From assembly GCA_905147135.1 (NCBI GenBank), contig LR990043.1:23003584-23067583 (forward strand): a DNA stretch of 64,000 nt. The letters run 5' to 3'. The stretch is from Blastobasis lacticolella. Taxonomy: Eukaryota > Arthropoda > Insecta > Lepidoptera > Blastobasidae. The position numbers and the translations under genes are program-made. The notes under the pieces were generated by a model, which was not told where the DNA came from, did not search any database, and saw nothing but the letters and a program-made list of their open reading frames with translations. Below are positions 40,411 through 52,400 of the stretch, piece by piece. The first letter of the stretch is position 1; every line of letters begins with the position of its first letter.

Positions 40411-43400
40411 GTCCGTGCTCCTTACATTACACTTTTGCTATTCAAACCTACTTTAGTCGATGCTAGTGGAGCTACCATTCGCTTTACGGCTTAATTTGAT
40501 GAGGCCGATGCGGGTAACCCGCGGATTCTAATGCTTTGCGGGTTTAGTATGTGCCGCGGGCGATGGAATGATTAGAATCCGCGCGGGCACCGCCCGGCCC
40601 GGACGAAACTGGGACAACAAAGGCAAAAATTCATCACGCCGGAGTCAACAAAATATAGTGTTGGCGAGGATCTTCAAATGAGTCTAAACGAAGATACAGA
40701 ATCAGAATCCTTTTTATTATTATTAACTGGCCCGCCGCCGCGACTTTGTTTGCTTGTTGTCCTATCCTATACTTTACTATATCCCTACCCTACTCCAGAC
40801 CTACCCTACTCCTATTTCTACCCTACACCTGCCCTACACCTACCCTATAACTGCCTTACACGTACCCTACGCGTCCGCAGCTCGAGCAGCGTGAGCACGC
40901 TGATGTGCCACAGCTGGGGCGACGGGCTGTGCGTGTGGGAGGTAGCGCCGTGCTACCGCAGTGTACCGTCTATGTCCGCAGCTCGAGCCGCGTGGGCACG
41001 CTGATGTGCCACAGCTGGGGCGACGGGCTGTGCGTGTGGGAGGTGGCGCCGTGCTACCGCAGTGTACCGTCTATGTCCGCAGCTAGAGCCGCGTGGGCAC
41101 GCTGATGTGCCACAGCTGGGGCGACGGGCTGTGCGTGTGGGAGGTGGCGCCGTGCTACCGCAGTGTACCGTCTATGTCCGCAGCTCGAGCCGCGTGGGCA
41201 CGCTGATGTGCCACAGCTGGGGCGACGGGCTGTGCGTGTGGGAGGTGGCGCCGTGCTACCGCGAGTGCCTGGCGCTGCGGCGCACGCAGGTGCCGCTGGG
41301 CGAATGGGACGTGCTGCCGCCGCCCGTCATGGGCCAGTGCTGGGCGCTCGAGGGCGGCCTCTACACCGTCGACCACGAGGGGAAGGTCTACGCGGTGAGC
41401 ACCACTAGCTGCGCTTAGTCTTATTAGGACGGCATTATGTCGAGTCGAGGTACCACCATCCGAGTCTGTTTATCATTCTCTTATAAATTTCGAGATATAC
41501 TAGAAGCCTACCACATTATACCACAATCCAGTATGGTAGTGGTTAGAAGCGTTCAATTCGGCATAAGGATAAGTCCACTAAGGGATCCCGTTTCATTGGT
41601 CATTCATTTCTAATGTGCTTTTAGTAGATACACTATGTACTTTTCTGTGCAGAAAGGACTGTAGGAATACTTCTATTATAGAGTGTTAAGGAGAGAAAGA
41701 ACGCGTTAATCTATAGCCAAAATGGCTTATTGTTTATTCCGAATATTAATTTCTTTCTAATTTACGATAAGAGGTATTCAAAACTATATACGTATATGGT
41801 GGCAGTATAATAAAATAATAAATATTCGTGGTCAAATTCACACAGCGCCATCTAGCCCCAAACTAAGCAAAGCTTGTACTATGGGTACAAGATAACTGAT
41901 ATACTACTTAAATACTTTTTAAATACATACTTATTACACATAGAACACCCAGATCCGTAACAGAAAATAAAATTCATCATTTCAATTTCTGCCCGTAAGT
42001 ATGTGTAAAATATAAACATTTATTTTCATGTGGTCGTTCCATGCCACGAGCCACGCCACGTAACGGGGACGTTTCCCTGCAGATCACGTGCGACGGCATC
42101 CACATGATATCGGAGCTGGAGTGGGCGCCGGGCGTGACCGGCAGCAACGCCCCCAGCATCTGCGCCTTCGGACCCGGCCTCATGGTCTACGGGCCCGACG
42201 ACCAGCTGAGGGTGACTACGTAGTGTTACTCTGTACAAAACACAATATTTCTAAACTATTGTTTTCTGCTGCTTGCCAATTTATATACTGGAGCTCACAT
42301 GGCAAACTCCATTAAAGTCTCTTGCTTTCGGTACTCTATCATTGATACTCTGATAACAATGTGGTAATACAAGTCGGTAGCGGTAATTTTATTAAATAAG
42401 GCAAGTGTTTGAGCGGCAGCGTATACAGAAAAATGTGTGCTTGTGCAAACCTTTCTCCACTCCGTCATCAAATATTCTAAACTGCCGGCGGCAACTCTAA
42501 ATAGTGAATAAAAAGCCTCGGAACGAATAATCAATTGTCTAAGAAGGAGCTGCATGCCGCATACACAACGAAACGGATGACTGTTGATCGGCAACGCCCT
42601 AATGTAGCACCCGTTCGTTCGGCACGCAGTGGCTGAAGCGGGGTGCCACGTCGTGGGCGGTGGCGTGGTCGGCGGCGGTGGGGTCGCGCGCGGACCCGGT
42701 GGAGCGGCTGGTGAGCACGGCCACGGGCGAGGTGGCGGCGGCGTGGACGCGCGCCGGCCGGGCCTACCGCGTCGTGCTGCCCGACGACGGCCGGGACCCC
42801 GAGGTCGCGCTCGTCGCCTACAAGCAGAGGTCGGTCCCGCTCCCCTGCCGCGCACAAACGTTTCGGAGCGAATCGCCGCGCTTTTGTCCGAACGGTTGTC
42901 ACCGATTTGCGCCGTTATTGATATGGACAAAAACTTGTGGCTCACGAATGTCGTTATTAGTATGTCATTCTAGATGCTTATAGTTGCTGTAAGTTTGCCG
43001 ATTAAAATAAAATAAATTGCTTCATGGTAGGTACCCTTCAATGTACCCTTGGCCCCCTCCGCGTCTCCCCGCGCCCGCTACTAGCGTTCCTTCCTTGCAG
43101 GAACATAAAATCCATGCAACTGATCGCGCCGAATTACACCCACGTAGCCACCGTAAGCGACGTCGGCTTAGTTTGCATCTATGAAATGTATACGGGACGG
43201 TTGGTGAGTAAAAAATCTTAGCTATTTTTTCTTGAACAGGTTGCCACTACACTAAGGTCCTATGTATAATAATATCTAATAAAATTTTAGCGTTATTATA
43301 AGAATTATTATTTTAAAATGGTAGCACTTATGATAAAAGATACACCAATTTAGTAGAAAATTATTTGGAAATCTCTTTCCCCAATCGATTCTAAATAAAT

Positions 43401-46400
43401 GGATGGAGTTTTCCATAGCATGTGAAACGTCCATAGGCTACAATTACTTCTTACCATCAGGCGGGGCGGATGCTCTATCTTAGGCGTTTTAAAAGCCCAG
43501 ACTTTGGAGGAGGTACGCTACTACTACACGCACTAAAATAGTGGGTCTGGGTATTCGTCGGTGCGCAGTCGGCGGCGCTGGAGGTGCTCGGCGAGGACGT
43601 GACGATAGCCAGCAGCCCCGCCGAGGCCGTGCTGGCCGTGGCGGGCGCCGCGGCGGGGACGGGCGGGACGGCGGCGGCGCCGGCCCCGCCCGGCCCGGCG
43701 GCGGCGGTGGCGGCGGCGGCCGCGGCCACGGCGGGCACCGCGCCGCCCCCGCAGCCCAACTACGGCGTGGTGCTGCTGCGCTGGGAGCCCGCCGCCGGGG
43801 CCGCCGGGGTCGCCGGGGCCGCCGCGGCCGCCGGGGCTCCCGCGACGGGCGGGACGCTGCGGCGCGCGTCGTCGCGCTGCCTGACGTACCAGATCGTGTC
43901 GCGCATCGTGTTCTCACCCTCCGGCCGCGAGATGATCGCCGCCGCCATGTCCGCCGGACACGTGTTCGTCTTCAAGGTGAGCCTGGCTTGCTTCTAGTTG
44001 GAGACTCCTCCACCGCTTGTCGTCGGATTTAATGGATGAGTTTACGATGTATTTCCTCGTTTTGTTGGCTTCCACACCGCTTAAGTACCTACTGACTTGT
44101 GGAGGCGTGACACAGTTTACTGTTAGTAAAAGGTTTTGTCATAAATTCACAACAAATCCACTGAAATCTATTTTCTGCGAACGTTCGCCGCCATCACTAA
44201 GACATTAAAGACGCTTTTTTTTACTTTCGCACGTACTCACATACGATATATTTGTATTCGACGTGATGCAAATTCCTACAAAAGCAAACACAACACTACA
44301 ATATTCTGCTCTATATGAATACGCATCAAATATACTTATTTGAACGTCGGCGGTGGCCGGGCCGGGCCGGCGCCGCGCGGCAGGTGGCGGAAGACTGCTC
44401 GCTGTCGCTGGTGCGCTACGCGGAGGTGGGCCGCGGGCTCGCCGACTGCTTCCTGGCGTCCGTGGGCGGCTACATGCGCGCCTTCATACTCGTGCTCTTC
44501 TCCGACAAGTACGCCATCGGTATGTTCGTCTACTACCCTATGACTATCGTGTATTGTATACTATATTGTGTATTGTATACTATTAGTATAGAGTCCAAAT
44601 GCAGACAAGCAAAAGAAAAGTATTCACAGAGGCGGAGAGACAGGGCGGAATATTTCTCGGAGGCATCCTGCGACTGAGATGATTGCGGTTGGGATGGTGA
44701 TGAGGCTAGATTAGATATTGTGTAGCTCTTGGTTCCTACGGCAGTATGATACATGATGTTCTTCATAAGGTACAGGTACCTCAAAAGCCAGCATCGTATC
44801 TGCTCCTCTTAGGTTGCAGATGTTTTGGATGACGATGGTCGTTTTTCATAAGGCGGACCATCCGTCCGTGTGCCTCATCATCATCATCATCACAGCCCAT
44901 AACAGTCTACTGCAGGACTTAGGGCCTCTCCCATTAATAGGGGAAGTTGTTGCCATAATCTCCACGCTTGGCAGGTGGGTTGGAGATCGCAGTATTGTAA
45001 ATGGAACAATGGAAAACATTGCTGCCCAATTTCCAGCTTACGGAGACTCTAGATCTTATGCCTCGGAAACATTAGTCGCCTTGTACGACACCCACAAGTG
45101 TAAGGGGTTGGTGCTATTCTACTCGGCCGGACACCATACGGGCATAAAAAAGGGAACGATAAAGTTAATTTCTTAGAGCGACTTTTTAAAGGTAGGTACG
45201 ATTAATAAACTCTTCACCAATCATGCCCACCGAAGACCGAGCGAAGTGGACAAGAAAAGTTAATGGCTTTAAGTAATAAATAAATAAAAGTAGGAAGGTA
45301 GACTCCGGGCACAACCGGGATCTAATCCAAGACTATGATGATGATGATAGTAGTCGTAATCTCATGCATCGGTGCAGTCACACCGCTGACTCTGACTGAC
45401 TGAGACTGAGTTGTTACTCCCCGCGTGGTTCCAGGCGAGCGCATAGTGTGCATAAACGCGGAGACGGGCAAGGACAACAAGTTCGCGGGCAAGATGGCAG
45501 GCCCCTACGCACGGCTCATCCCGCTCGCCGCGCGCGATTCGCTACTGGCTGTGCCGCACCTCTCGCGGCAGATGCACCTGCTCAGGCTCAGCGGAGACGT
45601 GAGTACCGTTCGCAAGCCAGTACCCAGGCAGCTATTTATTTCAACCGCCGGACGCACCCCCGGTTTTGCAAAGTACTAAACCATTACTGGTGGCGATTCT
45701 AGAAAGGCGTGACGGTGTCGGTACGGATGGGCCCCATGCTGGAGACGGGGCACGAGCTGCGCGCATACAGCGCGTTCCGGAACGACCACGCGCTGCTCAC
45801 GTTCGGCGCCGACGGGCTCGCCATCCTGCGCCGCCCCGACGCGCCGCCTGACTACGGTGAGACCACAACAGCTGCGCGCGTACAGCGCGTTCCGAAATGA
45901 CCACGCGCAGCTCACGTTCGGCGCCGACGGGCTCGCCATCCTGCGCCGCCCCGACGCGCCGCCTGACTACGGTGAGACCACAACAGCTGCGCGCGTACAG
46001 CGCGTTCCGGAACGACCACGCGCTGCTCACGTTCGGCGCCGACGGGCTCGCCATCCTGCGCCGCCCCGACGCGCCGCCTGACTACGGTGAGACCACAACA
46101 GCTGCGCGCGTACAGCGCGTTCCGAAATGACCACGCGCAGCTCACGTTCGGCGCCGACGGGCTCGCCATCCTGCGCCGCCCCGACGCGCCGCCTGACTAC
46201 GGTGAGACCACAACAGCTGCGCGCGTACAGCGCGTTCCGAAATGACCACGCGCAGCTCACGTTCGGCGCCGACGGGCTCGCCATCCTGCGCCGCCCCGAC
46301 GCGCCGCCTGACTACGGTGAGACCACAACAGCTGCGCGCGTACAGCGCGTTCCGAAATGACCACGCGCTGCTCACGTTCGGCGCCGACGGGCTCGCCATC

Positions 46401-49400
46401 CTGCGCCGCCCCGACGCGCCGCCTGACTACGGTGAGACCACAACAGCTGCGCGCGTACAGCGCGTTCCGGAACGACCACGCGCTGCTCACGTTCGGCGCC
46501 GACGGGCTCGCCATCCTGCGCCGCCCCGACGCGCCGCCTGACTACGGTGAGACCACAACAGCTGACCATTAAAATAGTCTCTTTGTAAACATTGTGCGTG
46601 GCACAAACAGACCGACCAGTGGAACTTAGCCGCCCTACATAAAATAATCCAAAATTAATCCATACATTCAACCATACACCCATTTTTAATCTTGAAGCCT
46701 AAACTCCACCTCTACTAAATCGTAAGACTGAACGGTTGCTACGTTTTGAACTAATTAACGCCATTGGTGATCGTCCATGAAACCTGATGTTACGTTATCT
46801 TGTGCAACTGTGATAGTGAGCCCTAGTTGGGGGCTCATTTCATGGAGTGTGTCGGATCTCGGGATCAGTTTTCTGTTTCTACCAGCACCGGAAAAGTTCA
46901 GTGAGGTATAAAGCTAGATAAAGTCGCGCGGGCCCTCGCATGCCCTTCTACCCTTTGACCCTTCGACCGCTATTCTGTGCCCCGGCGAGTCGAGCGCGTC
47001 GGGAAGTTAGTTGGCGTGGTGTTTCAGAGTGGAAGATGGTGTGCGGTCACCGCTACGAGGGCGGCGTGCGGCTGGCGGGCGTGGACCCGCGGCGGCGCTG
47101 GGTGGTGGCGCTGAGCGCGTCGCGCGCGCTGGCCGTCGTCGCCTGCACCGCGCGCGCCGCTGCGCTCGCCAGCCGCGCCTCGCGCTGGGCCGCCCGCCTG
47201 GAGTGGGACGTGGCCGCCATCCTGGACGCCGCGGCCGCGCACCCGCTGGTCATCGCCACAGCCGACGAGAGTGAGTAGGCGTGGGGCGGGGAGGTCCCGG
47301 CACGGGCCTGCGCTGACCGCCCCTCCCCCTAACCCCCCAGAGAACCACCTGGAGGTGATGGAAGCTCGGCTGGTGCGCGAGGAGGCGCACGCGGTGGCGG
47401 TGCCACGCGCGGAGACGCTGCTGGCGCTGCGGCGCCTGCGCGCGCGGCTGCTGGAGCTGCTGGAGGAGAACCTGGTTGCGCCGCCGCTGCACCGGCTCTC
47501 GCTCGCAGAGTTCAACCTGCACCTCGAGGCCAAGAAGGAGCGCCTCAAGCAGGTGAGCTCGCCCGCCGGCCGCGACCGAGTACGACGACCTAGTAATACC
47601 TCCGTATAAATTCATGATGCTCGGCAAACCAGAAGGAGCCTTAGCAGAAAGTTAATGATCTGAACCCCCCCCCGAAGGTCCTCTCAACTTCCCCGAAGAC
47701 CGTCCTCGAAGACTCCGCGGAATCACAGATGCTCTTTTAAATTTGCGGAATGTTTAAACGTTCAGTGCACGTTCCTCCTAGTCTGTTGCAAAAATACGAA
47801 AACACCTATACTTACTGGGTGGATACTCCCTCGGTCGATCGTTGATCTGGAATCGGTAATCGAATCGTCGACGAAGGCTTCGACAGAAGCTCAGAATTTA
47901 TATCCTCATGGTGATCCGCAGGCGGAGAAGGAGCGCGAGCAGATCCGGATCCGCACGGAGGCGCGCATCCGCGCGCAGGACCGCGTCACGGCCTGGATCC
48001 GGCGCACCTGCTGGGACTGCATGCAGCAGCAGCGCGTCAGGCTCTACGCCATATACAGCCACTACGAGGCGAGTGCCCGCCCCCGCCGCGGCGACCCCGC
48101 TCGCGCCGCGGCCGGGTCGTAACCGGCGCCCCGACACACAGGTGGAGAACTACCCGGTGCTGCCGACGCAGAGCGAGCAGTGGCCCGAGCTGCAGCAGGC
48201 GACGGCGCTGCGGGCCATCGAGATGGAGCGCGACGACGACCTGTGGCGGCCCTGGGAGGAGCGCGGCGCCGCCGTCGCCGTTCCCGAGCCCGCGCCCGAG
48301 CCCGCCGACGCGCCCGACCCCGCGCCCCCCGCGCCCCCCGCGGCGGCGCCCGCCGCCCGCGACAGCACCGCCTTCGTCGAGGGCGAGGAGCAGGAGGTGG
48401 AGAAGGGGCTGCCGTACGTGCTGTCCGGCACCGGCACGCATAACTACATTCCCGTCCCGGCCGTCATGATCCCGCAGACGATGGCCTTCAGCTTTCTTCA
48501 GATGAACTGGCTGCAGCAGATCATTACGGTAGCTATCGCTCTCCCCGGCACTTCCCCCCCTCGCGCCGAGGCCCGCCGCTGACCGCCCCCCGTGTTCGCA
48601 GCTGAACGTGCAGAACATGCGGCTGTGGTTCAATAAGCAGTTCAACGAGCTCATGACGCAGAAGAAGCGCGAGATGGGGCTCGTCTTCGAGCGGAACTCC
48701 CGCCTGAGGTTTATCATTGAAGGTCAGTCTGAGCCCTATTATTGCGAGTCGAACGGACCGGGCATACGTAAACTATGTCCTCCTTCATTCAGTGGAGGTA
48801 CAATATTCCGTAGGTAACCCGATTAAACAAAACGAATAATACTACAGAGTTGAACAAGCTGTCCGACCTTCGTGGTAGTTTTCATCACTTGGCGATTACC
48901 ATCACGGACCCCGAGTGGCACCAGGAGGAGGAGCCGCAGAAGCTCATCAAGGTGGAACCCGAGGAGGTAAGTTTACGCATCCTCATACCGCATAACAGCG
49001 ATTCAATCCTTCGTCTGTTGAACTCCTCACGAACTGAATAGGAAACAGAGTCTGATTCAGGCGCAAATCCAGGGGGGGGGGGGGTAATGGGTGCAATATT
49101 CCCCCCCCCCCCCCCTCAGCCCCGCTTCTGACTTATAATCGCCAACGGTTTTAAGAGCCAAATGGCTAAAAATTCGAATCTCACTGCGCTCGGTCAATTT
49201 TTTTATTGATTTTATCAATTACTCGTAACTTTTTAGATCAGAAATGTCAAAAATGTTGAGCTCGCGTCGCTCGCTCATTCATTGTCTTCAATTTTGTCAT
49301 ACTATTTACCAATATTTCAAAACCAAAAAACTCCGAGCTCGCTGCGCTCGCTCAAATATTCATTTTAACAATCACCTTAGCTTTTTTAGAACCATAATGT

Positions 49401-52400
49401 TAAAAGTTTCCTGCGCGCTCCGCTTGCTCATGCAATAATTTTAGTTTCTTTTATTGTATTTTATTACGATCAGCATCACACATCATCACAGCACCTAAGC
49501 CAAAATGTACAAAATTTCTAGCTCATTAATTTATTGCTCATCCCAGCTTTTAAGACCCTAAATATCAAAAATATCGAGCTCGCTTTGTTCGCTCATTTAT
49601 AGGTTTCAGTTACGTTTCTTACCTTTCACCAAGCTCGTTGCGGTCGCTCATTCATTCACATCCCTAAGTTACTTTTGTAAAGATCACCCATTGTTAATAA
49701 AACCCAAAATATCTAAAATAACGACCTAAAATGTCAAAAATTTCGAAGTCACTTCGCTCGCACATTCATATGTTTTAGATACTTTTCTTATGATTTACCT
49801 AGCTCGTTGCGGTCACTCATTCATTGATTTCCTTAAATTACTATTGTGAGGATCCCCCATTGCTGTTAATACCATAAATATCTAAAATCGCGAGCTCGCT
49901 TCGCTCGATCATTAATTTAATGATCGCTTTTAAAACCCAAAATATTACAAATTACTACCACACTCCGCTCGCTCATTCATTCAATTCACTCCAGCTTTTA
50001 AAATCTCAAACGTGAAAAGAGGACCTGTCTCGCCTGAGTGTGTATTGTGAGCAAAACAGATTAAAGCTAAATGTATCAAAATGTGTTTGTATATCGTACA
50101 CTAGAAAAAGATCTCCAATTGTTTATAACTATACAATCAATGGCAATGATTTGGATCGTGTGGATAGGGTTTGCGACCTAGGTGTAATAATAGACTCTCG
50201 TCTAGTATTTGACTATCACGTGAGTCATATCATCAACAAAGCCACGCGAGCAATGGGATTTATATTTCGATTGGGGCATACTTTTAAACAAATAAAAACA
50301 TTTAAACTTCTCTATTGTTGCCTGGTAAGGAGCCATCTAGAATACGCCTCGCAAGCTTGAAGTCCAACCTACAAGACTTACATCAACTATTCGACGAAGG
50401 TTTCTCAGACGCTTAGACTATAAACTAAAAATCAAATCTTCTGGTTATGAGGAGCGATGTAAGCGCCATCATCTCCTGCCACTGGAATTAAGACGTGGAT
50501 TAAAAGGGTTTCATTGTGTTTTCTTTTTTTTCTATTTCATGGAAATTGTTATCAATTATTTATGTTGTTACTGCTATAGGCGAAAACTTGTAAATGGCTC
50601 ATGAAAATCCTCATTATTGAGTGTATCATTTGTTAATTATTGCTGTAAGTTTTCCGAATAAAATAAAATAAAATAAAATGTCGAGCTCGCTCCGGTCGCT
50701 CATTCATTGATCACCGTAGCTTTTAAGACCCAAAATGTCAAAAACTTTGAGCTCGCTCCGCTCGCTCACACATTCGTTTTCTCCCCCAGGGTTTAAAACC
50801 TAAAATTAAAAAATATTTGTCTTTTGCATTCCTCAACCAAATCCTGGATCCGCGCCTGGTCTGATTAGATGGTATTCGGTGTGTGTATGTCGCAGTGCTC
50901 GATCCCGCCGTACGTGAGTCCGTCGCAGATCGTGCTGGTGCCGCCCGAGGGGGGCCCCAAGGACGACTTCCGCGAGCGCGCGCTCATGGACATGATGGAC
51001 GGCGTGCTCGAGAAGCTCTGGCACGAGGAGATCAAGAAGGACATCCCCAAGCCGCAGGTCATGGTGAGCGCATCTATCGCTTTAACAGGGAAACACAATA
51101 ATACTCATCGTTACGAATACACGAGCACATACTTGGCAAGCATTGAGAGGGCACAGACCGAGTCTCCTCCATACGAATTTCGAGTTCCACAAACCTACAC
51201 GAAATATATTCTACTTCCGACGATAGTTTGTCTCCTCGGTGCCCCGACCCCAGGCGAGGTGGGTAACCTTCGCGTCGACCTCCCCTGCCCCCAGCTGGAG
51301 AAGGAGCCGGAGCACTTCACGGAGGACGACCTCCGGCTGGTGTTCGAGTACGAGGCGCGCGTGGCGTTCCGCGAGGAGGAGCGCGCCAAGTACCGCAAGA
51401 TGCTGCACGCCGAGTACGCCAAGCTCACCTGCGTGCTCAACGAGGGCATCGTCAAGTTCAACATGAAGGTACCGCGTCCATCCCCCACCCCCACCCGCAC
51501 ACACTCGTTACTCAGCTGATTTCCTGCCTTGGAGTACACCAATCTGTATTAGGTATATCTTATGGAATGCGACAGTAACACGAGACAAAAAGAACCCTAC
51601 CTAATTGGATAATGATAGTTATAAGAGGAGAAACTGTTTGGCACCGTTTTAATATGGAGGATGGTTGGCCTCGCTGCCACCGGAGGAGAATTATTCGTTT
51701 GGCGTCTACCCAGAGGTTATTTGTAGAGTAATCAGAGTTAAATATATCGAAGAACGTGCTAGTGTCTCGTTCCTGACTCCAATTGACCGTCGCTGCGCAG
51801 GTGAAGGAGATGTGGCTGTCGAAGCTGCGCGTGGACTCGGTGATCGGGCAGGAGAACCTCAACCTGCAGCGCCTGCGCCGGGTCAACCTCGACCGCGTCG
51901 AGGCCGCCGAGGAGATCGAGGCCATCAGGTCCGTGCAGCACCCGCTGTATACAACTTTACCCAGTGTGCATTTTTTCATAAGTTAAGCCTTTCAGTTTTT
52001 GACGTTTCGAAAAAGTAGAAATTAGTCGCGGGGATTTATTTACTTAAAGCCGGGTCTAAACAACACAAACTTATGCTTGCACATCGCGTTTGTACAAACG
52101 AAGTTTGCGCAAACCGATCGTGGAGACGTCAAATTTTCTAATTTGTAATTTGACGTCTATACGATCCGTTTTCAAATTATTGTAAAAACGCGCTGGGCAA
52201 GTCTAAGTTGGTGTCGTGTGGATCGGCCTTAAAATGGATTAGTTGTATGTGTGTGGGTGTGTGTGTGCGTGCGCAGGGCGGAGAACGCGTGGCTGGAGGT
52301 GGAGTTGGGCGCGCTGGAGGCGGAGGCGGCGCGCGCGGCGGCGGCGGGTGCGGACGCGCAGGCGGCCTACGACGCGCTGGCCGCCAAGGACCGCCAGATG

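Noticed and set aside
40881..46560. CRISPR-like repeats
   Set aside because: Both arrays are head-to-tail copies of exon sequence with no unique spacers, in an animal gene.
45797..46683. Series of 77-103-codon frames on both strands repeating every 115 bases
   Set aside because: Produced by the tandem copies of CFAP43 exon 12; not separate genes.
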